From positions 6,998,143-7,062,142 of the forward strand of contig CM037845.1 in the NCBI GenBank assembly GCA_021234535.1: DNA of 64,000 bases, in the 5' to 3' direction. Shown piece after piece: positions 23,589 to 36,576 of the stretch. The notes beneath the pieces are model-generated. The model was not told the DNA's origin and did not search any database. It saw nothing but the letters and a program-made list of their open reading frames with translations. The stretch is from Stichopus chloronotus (Eukaryota; Echinodermata; Holothuroidea; Aspidochirotida; Stichopodidae). Every line of letters begins with the position of its first letter. The first letter of the stretch is position 1. The translations under genes were made by a program, and so were the position numbers.

Positions 23589-26500
23589 ATGGATCCAACG
23601 CAACAACAGTCAGAATTTTCAACTGAATCAAAACCAACAGCATCCCTCGAACAATCCTCTACTTAGAGGTTTGAAAGTAAGAATCAAAACTGGAATCAGT
23701 CTAGTGATTACCGGTGTTCTTGACGTCATCATTGCCACAATCCTGATTTGCGTGCAACTGGATCCTATGGATAGGAACGCCTGCGATTCAGTTGACAGAG
23801 TCGCTGCTGGAATATGGGGTGGCGTGGTAAGCTTCGTATTTAAAGCAGTTTAGCGAAAAACTTACGTGAATGAGAGAAGTTTCTGCGCTTTCATATGAAG
23901 TTGTGAAAAATTATTGACATGAAGTATCTCACTGAGAACAATTTAATGACCGATGGATGTTTTGTTCAATATTTTTTATGAAAAACAAACTAAGTGTAGA
24001 TATTCCTTGGCATTCCAAATAGATTTGGGGAAAATGATTTTAACGGATTTTAACTCATAATTTGTCTATTTCTTTTTTAGTTTGCAATTATCACGGGCAG
24101 CTTTGGGATAAATAGCAGACGACGAAGAGGGGTGGTAAGTTTACTCTAAATATGCCATTAAAATTTTTAAAAGTAAAGCAAAAGGATGTTGTTTCTATAC
24201 ATATACAGGTAGAAACATAATGCCAAGTCTGCTGGATGAACAGAATACATCACAGAATACAAGTCTCATCTGGTACAAAAATAGAGCAAACAAACATCAG
24301 ACAGGCTTAATTGCTAAATGGTCTTGTATCCATAAACCAAATAGTATACATTTCTTAGAGCAGTGTGTGCTGTTATTTGCGTGTAAAGTACACCAAAAGA
24401 CTGGTTATACTTACAGTTGTAAAACTCTTTAAAAGAATCATACCGGGGTCTACCTGAACGAAATTAAATAAAATTCGAAATTTATGCCAAACAATTATTT
24501 AAAAGAACCGGGTCTTGCGATTTAAGGTACGAAGTTTCGTATCTTACGTTTAGTACAAGACATTTTGCCATTGCGTAAGGATTAAGTCGAAAAAATAACT
24601 TATTTCTGCTACAGTACGTAGGCCTAACACCCTGATTAGAACGAAACGTGGCGCAAGTGGTTCTGTTGTATAGGTTGGTATCAGTTTAAAAAGAAAGATG
24701 AAAGATTCATGGTAAAGGCTAAGTTTTTTTTTCATTCAACAGAACATCCAGACACTTTGTGTAATGTCTGACGGATAAACTACCCGTTAATTGACAATCA
24801 GCGATGTTCTCTGTGACGAAGGCATAAAATTCCATATTTTTACGTAAAGACCTATATCTTTTGATGGTTTATGTACGTTCATTAGAAGTTTCAGAAGACT
24901 ACGTCGTGAAGTGTTCTTTCATGGGTGAAAATCTATCAAACCATCATTGAATGTGATAGGAACCCTGAAAAATAATTGACAATTCACATTGTGTGTCTTG
25001 ATACTCAGGAAATTTTGGAATCTCATTTGGATTCCTCAGCACATAGTTTTAGCTGTGCTCTATATTACTGTTCGTAAAACCCATAACAAGTTGTATCTCA
25101 TGACTCGACATGTAGATTCTCGTCTCAAAGAAGCAAAATCTATTACAACTATTCACTGTCTTTTACTATTTGACAGCCAATACGGGTTGGCATAATGCTC
25201 GTTGTTACATGTAAATTGTTAATGTTCCATGATAAATATACATATAACCATACATATTTTATGACAGGTCAGTAACAAGTATTTAGTGAAAGTGTAGATA
25301 ATATCGGCATCTTTACCCTTCATTAACATAACTTAACTTGCAAGAACTTGCCAATCACCCTATTGTAAAAGAAACAGAGAAACTAAGCGACGAAAAGATC
25401 GAGACATAAGAGATAAAAAAAACATCAACTTAAAAGGAAAGGATTGTGCATCATTCGACAATCTTGATATATAACGAACATCAACCATATTGAATTATTG
25501 TGAGAAAGTGAAAAAGGGATTTTGATTGTTCGTTGCTATGAATGGTTTGTTACCGTTTGGAATCAAAATTGTTGTTTAATGTCATACATCTTTTAGTACA
25601 TGTGGGTGTAGCATGAATGAGGTCTTAAACTTACCAAGGAGAATGCGTTCAGATTTTCAAACACAAAAATCTTCAGGCATTCTGCCCGGTAAGTTAAAAT
25701 ACCTCATTCATGCCGTTATTCGTACGTTAAAATGGGATTGACTTCAACCTCAGTCTTCTTTTGTTCTACTGAGGTTCAACTTCTTGCAAATTGTCATGGC
25801 CTTAGGTCAGTTTTATCACCCCATGCTGTGATAATCCACGTGGTCAATTAAACATCGTTCTCCTAAAATATTCAGGTGTGTCAATCCAATGTCTACGCTT
25901 TCTTGAGCTGCCTGGCGAGGGGTATTAGGTGTCATGTTTATCGTAATACATGTGTAATCGAGCATGAAAGAGGGTCTGTTGAACGCTTTAGCATGGTTTT
26001 AGCACGATTATAACGTCATGTTCTGCTACACCTTGGTTGGATGGATGAGGTATTCGACTTACCAAGCAGTGCAGATTGTTATGGCTAACACCATGGTTCA
26101 AGTGCTTATTTCTGGATTAAAAAAGAGAAATGCATGTACAATGATCATGGAAGACAACATCATCTTTTCCAATTTTCTCAGGAATGCATTATGTCCAAAT
26201 TCGCCCTTTACTTCCACTGCCGAGTCTTCTAAACCACTGTCTGCCAACGCACACTTGAAGGTCAAATATCTTCCCAGTCCATTAGGCACTACGTAATCGT
26301 TGCCTTCTCCGTGAACAAAGGTTTTATCAGCCATGAACTAAATGTTTTTGCATGTGATTGATGAATCATAGAGGGGTGTGCTTACTGTATGTGCATACTG
26401 CATATTCACACACATGGATTCTGTATATTTTCCTGCCAAAATTCGATGTAAGTGGGATTACCCATCTGCAGCGTGCACCATAACCTATAACAGCAGCGTG

Positions 26501-29500
26501 TAAAATATAAGCATAACCCTTAACATTAGCCATAAGATTAGATTTACACTTTGGCTTTGTAGCTATTTACCCTTCAATGTGATATTTGAACAAACATCGA
26601 TGGTAACTACCCGCCGCAAAAGGTGTCTGAATGCAAATGCATGTCTGGTTCAAACCGATATCTGTCTCACATAGGTACATACAAAAATACATATTTCCCT
26701 CGTAATTACTGAATTTTCCTGTGTAGTTTACAATGCTATCACTAGAAGAAAAAACGATACCTTAACACATCTTCTCTCGTCCTATGAAATGAATCATGTG
26801 AAAGGTCTCTTTAGACGTCCGGGAAAATAAATCACCGGATTCAAGATATGTATTTCAGAGCAAACGACATACGAGGTCTGTGTATCGTATTCTAAAAGTA
26901 ATTCATCGTTTATCAAACCTTTTCATGCCATACACCTATTACCCAGCTCATTGTATACTTGTTTAAAACTAATTCTGATACAAATTTCTGGGTAAAATTT
27001 TAAGGATGATGTTCCAAAGTGATGCTTTAGAACTTTACAAACTTGTTTTGCTTATTTGCAACATGATATAAATCAACATAGGGATTATAGCCACATGAAA
27101 CCATTACACCTTAACGCACATACTGCTTAGGTATTTCCCATAGACCTTCAGACTGTCAAAAAACTTAACTGAGATTATTATACTGGATGCATGGGCTTGA
27201 CGTACCCATACACACGACTTAGGTACTCATTCGAAACCCCTAAAATGTAAATAAACAGCCATATGGTAAGTGTTGGTTTTACAATCAATACAAAATTATC
27301 CTTTTCGTCATATTTAGAATTTAGAGTTCACACCTCTAGTATTGTACTAGATCACTTTCAAATTTATTGACTTAATTACCACATGCAGGTAAGTTGAAGC
27401 GTTACATTATAGCGTTATGTAGCAATGCGTGCAATGTTTCTACATAAATGATGTGTACTCCATATCAAGTTGAAAATTAAACCTTAATTAGCAGCCTACA
27501 AGTGTTTTACTGTTTTGCAAAATGTATCGTGTACAAAAGCAAATGTTGGTTCCGTTATAGTTATAGTTTACCTTTGCGTCTGCATTCCTTTTATGGGTTG
27601 TTTTCTTCTACCTGTCACGTCAGCGATATTTGCATGCATGTCTTTCTGTAAATGCTTGTGCTTGAAAAATGATCAACATTATTCGGATTGAGAGTCACTG
27701 TGCATAAGTTTTAAATATGAAGTTTATCGAGTTGAAACTTTATGCTTTTAAAACTCGGAAAGGAAAACAAGGCTAATTGTCGATATTTTCCTGATTGTAT
27801 CTGAGCATGTGTAACTACAAGTTTACTTCTACTTTTAATGTAGCTGCTGTGTAAGTAAAAATACGTACAAATGATTGAGTCCTTCCTACTTCTTTTTGAA
27901 AAATTTGATCACATACAATAATGAGCTATATTTTCTCATGTCATATTCTGCATATATTGGTTAACATTGATGTGGGTCTCTCATTAACATTAACGTGTAA
28001 GACACTTAAAAGGGAAATGGATGTTTCGTAGTAATTGAGTGTGTTCATTATAGGCATTGCTAGAGCATGAAACATTTTGGAACCCTCAGTCTGGGTCCAA
28101 GCAAAATTTCTCGCATTAAATACTTAGGATTGTGTTTTCTTACCACCCTCTACTTTCGTCCCGTCAAATCAGACAATGTTCAGGTGAAAGGAAGGTGTCG
28201 ACTGGTGTTAACAAAACAACGACACCAATGGATTATGCAAGTAATTGTGAGAAATTCGATCTGGCAGCGCGGCTCTCCGGAGTTTGAGCAAACTCCTAAA
28301 GGCTTAATTTTGGACGCTAGGCTACCCGTAAACTGATCTCTAAACATAAAAGATCGTTTATCTTGTCTTTCATAAAATCTACGTCTTTTCTGGATAAAAT
28401 ATTTTCTTTCTCGACTCTCCGTGTGAACTTTTCATCTAACGTTACACTCCTTCATATCGTTCTGGCACTGACACCCCCTCTCTCAAATTGTGTAGTTGGT
28501 TAAAGAACAAATACCCGTTCAGAACAACATGCGAGTATCCATACAGCAATACTAGCGTAATTATACTGTGTAGCACGACATTCAATTTTATCATACTATT
28601 GTGCACTATTGTAACGCAAGTAGGGTGTCGACTTCTGAGATGTCTTCAGCATTTGAACAATTCCACTCATTGTTTTACTGGCTATAGTTACATTTTTTCA
28701 CCAGAAGTGACCTACTCATCTTAAATAAATATCATTATTCGATTTGTTGTATTTTCCAGGTGCTTACTTACATGATTCTGTGTATCATTGCAGCTGTCTT
28801 AAGTGCAATGGGTACCACATTCTTCCTCATTTTCACAATCTGCACATGGGTAGTAAGTACACAATCAGAGAGAAGGAATCGTAATCACATTATTAAAGTG
28901 TTGTCACTATTTCTTCATGATTTGATTGAAAGACAATACACTGTTTATTTTCAGTTTTATATTTCTTATGTTGAACATTTCAGATAATGTTTTCTTCTTA
29001 GAATAATATAATGCATTCACATTTCTTCCTCGGATTCTTCCTCTAGATTAATCTAGAGAGATGTTATTAACACCTCCGCAATAACACGAAAATTAGCAGT
29101 TACGTGTTACAGATAACAGTAGACTGGAATAATGGAAGAAGTAAACACCACCTGCAGGAGTTAGCTGCGCAATGTCCACGTCTTCAAAGGGTGTAAAACG
29201 TTTCCTCTTTAGAAATAATGCAGTTGCCAAATAATCTTGGGAAAATATCTCCACATAAACAAGACATGACGCATATTTTCTTAATCCTCCAAAATCAATA
29301 TAAATGTAATCACTCTTCGTATTTGAAATACGTTCTCGATTTAGGTTTGCTGATTTAGCCGAAATGGAGTCTGTAATTTAGAATTAAATCTAAACCTATT
29401 TTTATTGCTGAATAGTGTTTAAGATGAATAATCCTTTTGTATTTTATCCACAGACAAACATCTTCAGCACGCTAGAACCAGAAAAGTATCACCTTCATAT

Positions 29501-30457
29501 GGCTCTCTATCTATCAATGTGCTTAATGTGTACATTTCAAATGGTGATATCTATTACTGGAGCCAGTTTCACATGTAGTGCAACATGTGGAACGAGTTCT
29601 ATGCAGGCCCAGCAGATGGTAAGTATATGCTTTTAGTCACAATCGTCACTGCAATAACCACTGGAAATGTGTCGATAACGTCCATCATTAATCTCAAGGA
29701 AATCAATCAATCAGAAGCAAAATCATTTACCAGTGCGTAAGATGTTTGAGCTTGGAATGCCACCACTGACTACGAAACATACCCAAAATATCATAACTTG
29801 TGCTTTTTAACCTCTCACATGGAAATGAAAACTATCGAAAATGAAGAAAAGGTACTAAGAAAAGTCACACATGGCCTCTTTTCAGAAAACATTAGTCTAC
29901 GCTGAAAAGTAGAATCTATTCGTTTACTTTTACTTTATGAATTAGTGACATTAATTCAGTAAATTGTCAGAGAATATCTTAACCCAACAGATAAAATTTC
30001 ACTGTTTTATGTTTATGTAGAATGTTTGCTCAAACAACCACCCCTTTTCATGACTGATATCTTTACAGTCAAATCTGCAGGTAGACGTCTTTTTCCAGGC
30101 TCCATGTATTCTTTTAGCTTGTACAATTTGTCTTCTGCACATTACACGACATCTGTAGAGCCTAATACGTGGGAAAACGTAAATGACCATTTAAATAAGG
30201 GGAAATTTACAATCTCAGACAAAAAGTTAACAGTCATATTTGCAATTGTTATGTACGTAGTTGTTTTAATACTAGTCAGGGATAAACTCTATTTGTTTAA
30301 GGTTATTCATCACCCAATTGAAACGTCGCTTCAAACAGCTGCTACCCCATTGCCTGATCCTGTCTCGGTCTTCACAACCAGTGGTTAGTCACCACAGTCT
30401 AGTCCTCCATCTTACGATGAAATTTTCGCCGATCAAGCTCAGCCTAAAAGGGAGTAA
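23589..30457 (+). pseudogene. MS4A-like four-helix membrane protein, gene A (two disabling lesions)
   Basis: Five exons: 23,589-23,826; 24,081-24,134; 28,760-28,852; 29,454-29,618; 30,302-30,457. Donors and acceptors are canonical (GTAAGC or GTAAGT; TTTTTTAG, TTTTCCAG, ATCCACAG; the last, TTTAAG, is weak). Exons 2-4 are open and encode FAIITGSFGINSRRRRGV, VLTYMILCIIAAVLSAMGTT onward, and HMALYLSMCLMCTFQMV onward. Compared with gene B, exon 1 has one extra G at 23,609, so the start frame ends at TAG 23,664-23,666 before helix 1. Exon 5 has TAG at 30,386-30,388 where gene B has CAG (Gln), cutting off the SPPSYDE tail, which is otherwise still readable to a TAA at 30,455-30,457. The next in-frame ATG in exon 1 lies after helix 1, so a full four-helix product is not possible from ATG. 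Both lesions could be assembly errors. Confidence 0.85.
24135..28759 (+). other. Intron 2 of gene A, paralogous to intron 2 of gene B
   Basis: The intron is 4.6 kb. Diverged but colinear matches to gene B intron 2 include 'aggtcaaatatc' (26,262 / 39,810), 'agatcactttca' (27,348 / 40,510), 'ttagcagcctaca' (27,487 / 41,382) and 'cgttacac.ccttcatatcgtt' (28,440 / 42,522). No exon or transposon was recognised. The site corresponding to the TIR insertion in gene B (near 27,430-27,460) is empty. Confidence 0.6.
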
Positions 30458-30921
30458 TCAAACATCAAACATTTATTATTCATTACATCGTTAAGTATTA
30501 CTTTGCAGCAATTCCATATTTACATTCCTCTAATTATATGTGCTGTGATAATGTTTCGATTTGTTTTCTAATAGTGTTGTTTGCCTAGTATCACCGATAC
30601 GAAAATATCACTTGTATACGATTTGCACGTCGTTTGAGAATATTTTCGACATAGTATCTTCGATATATTGTCTTCCTTACCTTCCTTACCTTCCTTACCT
30701 GAGACAGTGGATATCGATGTACGTTCCATCTATGACTTTCCTTCAATATTAAGTCAGTCTACCAATTAAGAATTTTATCAATTCAATATATTTTACCAAC
30801 AGTCTACAGAGTTGCAGTTATATACATGGCTGTGTTGTAATCTATATCTGAAATGATACGAGATTTTGTTCAGTGTAGATTAAAACATGAAAATAGTTGG
30901 ACGGTTACATATGGTTTATGG
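30458..30921. other. 3' flank of gene A with three 9-bp units
   Basis: CTTCCTTAC is repeated three times in tandem at 30,672-30,698. No polyadenylation signal stands out close to the stop. Confidence 0.5.
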
Positions 30922-31000
30922 CAGTGGCGGCAAAAAGGGGATGGAAAGAATTTCCGCCTTTCCGAATACTTCCTCAGTAGCCCCCCTGCTCACCTGAAGT
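30922..31000 (+). mobile_element. MITE-like terminus, CAGTGGCGG type
   Basis: It begins CAGTGGCGGCAAAAAGGGG and runs into a pyrimidine-rich 'tagcccccctgctcacc' segment. The same start occurs at 51,021 (minus) and, diverged, at 52,192 (plus). From general knowledge, CAGTGGCGG is a frequent DNA-transposon end in animal genomes; family not determined. Confidence 0.45.
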
Positions 31001-34000
31001 GACCTAACAAATACATGCACACATATGACTTTTCCCTGTTTACAATCATAATTTTGCATTTATCTTTCTGTTTTGTGAAGTCCAAGATACTTCCATTTTT
31101 ACCTAGAAGTATGCATAAACGTCTGCAGTTTCTGGGGAGTTTCCCCTTGGAACCCGTTCAGGCCTTCCCTCTTGAATCCACGAGGGGCCGTAAGCTTTTA
31201 TGTTCAAAGTATACATATTCTGAGGCGAAATTAGCATATATATGCTAAAATGTTAGAACTTCCGAGGGCTTTGTCCACTCGAGTCTTTGAGTCTGGACCC
31301 CATGAGGGATCTTACGTTTTCATCTTTTCAACTTTAAAGAAATAGCCCAAATAAATTCAGTCGATTGGAATCTTTTGCTTTAATGATTCACACTGAACAA
31401 AAATAATGAGATTTATTTTGTCAATCCACGATATTCTAAAATCTTCGTCCATGCAACCCACCTGGACCGTGCCGCTGGACCCCACTCTCTGGCAAATTCT
31501 CTACTTTCATCCTCCACTTGCTCAAAATCTAAAGTTCAGGGTGCCGTCACTGGTTGATGCGTGATTGCATTTGCCATTGATTACTTTTTTTTTCTTTTCC
31601 GTTCGTATGATTTTATCCTCCAATGTCTGGAACTATTATTATTATTTATTCATTTTTTTTAACCATTCTATTTTAGCTTATATTGTTGTATCTGTGGTGA
31701 TTATTTCTTTTGATCTTTTGTTGAAGCAAAAGCAAAATATGAAAAGGCCACAACAAATCATGTGTGCTGTATGTTTTTATTTAACGGGTTTTGCTTCTGG
31801 AATGTAGCGATGGGTTAGGCAAGTCTGTCCATTAAGTCTATACTTAAACTGTGATTGTGCATTGTCTCTTAAAAGCCTCTTATACATTTTTGGATATGTA
31901 AACTATAGTGGTCGTTCTTTTCGAGGTTTGGACTAAGTCGTCATTTTTGAGGTTTGGACTCAGATGAAGGGAGCTAAGAGGGATTTCATGGAACAATGAT
32001 ACAATGGAATTGTAACATTAGAAATATTAGACACTGAATGTATTTGTAAAGGAGGGGATGAAAATGTGATTAAAGGTAGTCTTGGAGTTAAGCAATATGC
32101 GCAGGGTCACAAAGACTCTGATTTTACGCCTTTAGTAGTAGTTCCATTCATGATGCTTTTGTGGTGGAATGGACTCTCTCTGATAAACTAGGGAGGCTGG
32201 CTTCATTAATCATGAGTAGTGTGTGTGAGATGGAGATCCATCGGAAACTTTAATTTATGCTAATCCAATGAGATTGACCTCAGAGTAGAGACTTAATCCT
32301 TTAATTGGGGATTATTGAACTAAAGGGCATTGAAAACCTTTGTCTAATATCTAGGCAACCTCATGTGCTAATTCATACCTACAGCGAACCCAACAAAAAG
32401 GATTATTTAAAGGAATGCTTTAATATCTAACTACTTGCCGACGGTCAAGTACGAAACACTGTTCGGACGTTCCAAACGACTGTTTATTGCCAAGAAACCT
32501 AATGATGCCGGCTATACACCAATGCTCATGATCTATGCAAATGAGCAAAAGAAGTATAAGACTAAACTTTGCCGTCGGTTTTGGACTTATATTCGCATTC
32601 GCTCGCATTACCTAAAAAGCACCCTCATTTTGAGCAAGTTGTAGGGTACTAGACAAGTATGTTGGAAATAGCGTCGAAACGCGTCGAAAACCTTAAATTA
32701 ATTTACAGCTTAAGCGACTGGCAATAATAAGGCAAGGGGCAAATTTCTTGAGCTGCTCATCGAGATGTAGCAGACGACTTCTCCCGCTTGTATTTAGTTC
32801 TTAACACCTCTTAAGACTATTGAATCATCAAGAACAAAACACAAAAGAGATTACTGTCGGCAACTAGTAGGCTTCAGAGAAAGAGTTTTCGATAGATCTC
32901 CATCTAATAACACCTCCCTGGTGTCACTGAGTTTATTCAACAACGTTTTTGGATTGTAACGATGTGTTGGACAAGTTTGTCCCTGAAGTCCTTAGTTTTT
33001 ATTTTTGCAGTTGATATGTTAGAACTAAGCGGGAAACGATTGTGGTTCCAAGTGTATCTGGTGATTTTTTACAAAATCGAATATATTTCTATTGGATCAA
33101 TAAGTGAAAGAGTTTTTCAAGCTTCATGTATAACATTAGTGTAATTTGTTAATTCATTTATTTACTTGGGCTCTCATTAACAACAAAAGGGATGTTGTGG
33201 TTCGATGAAATTATGTTACCAAGCGCCAGGGCTAAAGTTGTTCCTATTTTTAAATGGAAGAAATTAATAGCAGTCGACAGGAAGATCATAGCTAAAACAT
33301 TCATCTATTTTGCAGTATTTTTCTGAATTCTTGTGTTGCCCATCCTACCGTCAGGCAAGTTAAATAAAAGCTTCAACGAGTATCAGTACATTTTGTGATA
33401 GAAGATTTAGATGACATCTGTACAAAGTTTTTTAATAGTCACAAATGCACATAAACACTGTAACAAAAATACAAAGAGACCGTGGAATCATAGCTTTTGA
33501 TCGTTTGGGTAAGAAATTCTTTCCATTTTGAAATTTTGCGAAGGAACACAGCATTTTGTAACATTTTGTATCCTATATTGTATTTCTTCTGTGTGTCTTG
33601 TTATTTTGATCATGCCTAAAGACATGCATAAGTTACTTTCTTTTCAATTGAAATGAAGAAATTACTAACAAAAGAAAATATTGCCATGTGTACTAAAACA
33701 TAGCTTCCTCTCAACTAATGCTATGAGACCGCCGCTTTAATATTAAATTGACCTTAATGATATCTCTTACGTCTTCAGATAAGTTCTTTCAAATGAGAAA
33801 CGCACCCTGTTATTAGAATTGTATATCCTATTCAACGTATAACTGAATGAAGAGTCTCATAACTTTCACGTTAAAGTAATTAAACTGATGCAGAAAAAAA
33901 AAGGATATCAGTGTATTTATCATATACCAGTCTGTAACTTTCAGTTTGAATTCTCTCTCAATTTGATTGACGTCATTTGCATATTGTAAGCGCAAAGCTC

Positions 34001-35090
34001 ACCACATATCGTACCTTTTGTTCGTCATTTTGTATCTTTGAGTGGTACCTTGATATAAAGGACCTGATGACTTAGAGTCCATTGCAGATTTTGATGACGC
34101 AGTTGCTGTAAGTTTGTTGACGTTAACTTGTTGCCGTTTCATTCTCATCAATTCGTCTGACAAGAATTGTTATCTTGGATGAACAGAGGGAAAAAAATCC
34201 AAACCTTTGACGGCATGCCAAAGTGATGCACTGCATAAACAAAAGTATTTTGACCTGTTCTTGATTTCTTCGAAATATTTTAGCTGTGGTTCTCTCTAAT
34301 TTTATAAACAGACAAATGGCTTTTGTCCGCAGTATGTCCTTGCTTAAATTTGGTAAACGGTCAAACTAAAACCAAGCAACGAAAGCAACGCCTGTGTTAT
34401 TTAAAGAGGCTCATTGAGTTGTTTAGTGAAACTCACTAATTTTTTCTTGACCTGTCAAGTTTCCTTCCAAAAGTAACGAGAAATGGTCAAACTGTAGCAA
34501 TGTGAATACCAATGTTTCACATACAATGGAACGTTAATGAGTGAGTACTTCAGGATTTCATTTGATTTTTGAAAATTTGTGACCAGACACCTTTCATGTT
34601 AGCACGTATTCACATGCACACAACCGGTACAAGTAACGATCAAAAATTTGACAATTTTCATAACTATTGGATGTGACACTTGACTGATTATTCTAATTAT
34701 AATTATTGTCATGTATTTATACCCTTTCAAAATCACCACAAACGTATTGGTACGAACTCAAAGAGCCCCTTTAATTTACGTCCTCTTTATTGTACCCCAA
34801 AAGTTAATTTCTACACGCCACCGTTTTCGAAACTTAGCTATTTCTAACCCATGTGGCTATATATACCCATATGGTTGTACCACAGTTCGACTGTTTGTCT
34901 CTGTATACTACGTTGGCTCCACAGGGACGTGAAAAATCATCTCTGAAAATTCAAATTTAAAGTCATAATTGTGAGTTTCAATCTCACAACTTGGACTTTG
35001 GACTTCTCAGGGAGGATTGTTTTGCATGTCCCTATTGAGCCATAGTAGTATACTACCGGAGCTGTCTAACATTTTGTTTCCATTTTCAAT
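31001..35090. other. Spacer with small local repeats
   Basis: A roughly 60-base block, around 'gtaRcgatgKgttRgRcaag', occurs at about 31,790-31,850 and 32,945-33,005. A 'gaggtttggact' pair occurs at 31,923 and 31,950. The 31.1-31.55 kb part has CCCC/GGACCCC tracts similar to 58.12-58.20 kb. The block at 34,305-34,435 is shared with 14,030-14,160. No gene is supported; the 69-codon frame at 32,435-32,644 looks faintly coding but matches nothing I know. Confidence 0.4.
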
Positions 35091-35180
35091 AGTTGGCATT
35101 AGTTGGCATTAGTTGGCATTAGTTGGCATTAGTTGGCATTAGTTGGCATTAGTTGGCATTAGTTGGCATTAGTTGGCATT
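35091..35180 (+). repeat. 10-bp satellite, nine perfect copies of AGTTGGCATT
   Basis: Nine identical decamers in direct tandem, followed by a degenerate unit (AGTCAACATT) and a further AGTTGGCA at 35,195. Perfect identity implies recent expansion by slippage. Confidence 0.98.
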
Positions 35181-36576
35181 AGTCAACATTTCTGTAGTTG
35201 GCACTGTTACTTATGCACAACTCAACTGTAGATTCAGCGTTACATACGCAATAAAAGGAGCTAGGGTCAAATCTTTACACGGGAAGATTATCCTTGCTTG
35301 TACTTACCATTTCGTGAGGATCGAAGGTATGCTATTTTTTGGTCGTCTACGTGGTCATTGGCTCTGTGACTTTGAAGGAACGAACGAAATTGTTCACCTA
35401 TGAAATAATTTGTTTTGTAAATTCTGCGTAATGCAATACCAAAGGCCTTTACCTGAATACAACTTATGTATATTGTGCTGATATCTCGGACGTAAATCAC
35501 ACTTTCCACGGAGATATAACAGTCGTCAACCACATCAATGTAAGTGTAATGTTTGCTCAGTACAACAGTGTTGTGTTGTTATCTACTCTGATAAAATATG
35601 ATTAAGAACCATGATTTAGTGTGTAGAAAGGGAATAAGGTTTACGCTTGACACAAAAAGTACTGGTGATTCATACATGGCAAATTAACCTGATCTTATGA
35701 TAATTGGCAGAGGAAAAGATCATAATTTGGATGGCAACTATAAAAGTTTAGTTAGACTGGTAGTGGTGTATCTAATCCTGTAAGTAACGAGTTTGTTATG
35801 GTCAGTCCTATGTCAATACTTTATGTTCAGTATCACGCAAAGAGGTTTTTAATCTGCGGTGGTGATACCACTATATGGTATTGGTATGTTTGTAGGACGG
35901 TGAGTCTATAGCAGGATCTTGCACGAAGTGGAATCTATATCCTTAAATAATATGATGGTGTTTATGCCAGAGCTGTCTCCTCACATCAGCTTTGAATATC
36001 TGCTAACGGTACCAGCTGCCACATCAACAGAGATCTTTACATCTATATATGAAAAACTATTGCCTTTGGAAATAGCTAACGTTCAATTCTTTGATACTGA
36101 AAAGTAACTCCCATGAGATTAGGCATACTTTCCTGAATGACCTTGAAACGAAGAGTAAGCAACGTAAAGGCAATATCATTTCCCAACCGTTACTGGTATT
36201 TTAATATAACTATGTGTCATTTACTCTAACTCACTTTTTAAGAAAATCTAACAGTTCGACAATCTTAATGATGTTTTCATAATTGTCTATCACATATAAC
36301 CTTGGACAAAGTATTGCATATGGTCAGGTGCTTATTCAAATAGCTGTGGATAAGGTGAACCTAACGTGACAGATGTTGCAAAATATAAAAGCAACCATTA
36401 CAGAAATCACGAACACAATCCGGGTACACAGGTCATTACATTAATAGCTGACTCATGAAAAAAATGGATGATATACAATTAAGAAAAGAAGTGCAGGAGA
36501 TGAAACCTCCTTTCTGATACTTTTATTTTCCTGTTTTTTTTATTTTATTTGAATAATTCCAGATCAATCGCTCACA
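35181..36576. other. Upstream spacer of gene B
   Basis: No gene recognised. The last bases before the ATG (TTCCAG then ATCAATCGCTCACA) look like a splice acceptor followed by a 14-base 5'UTR piece, matched before the gene A start. An upstream noncoding exon is therefore likely but was not located. Confidence 0.4.

Noticed and set aside
30026..30388. 120-codon frame read as one continuous gene A exon
   Set aside because: Only the part from 30,302 matches gene B exon 5; the upstream part is intron sequence that happens to be open.
35091..35180. Direct repeats considered as a CRISPR array
   Set aside because: Units are 10 bp with no spacers; this is a simple satellite in an animal genome.
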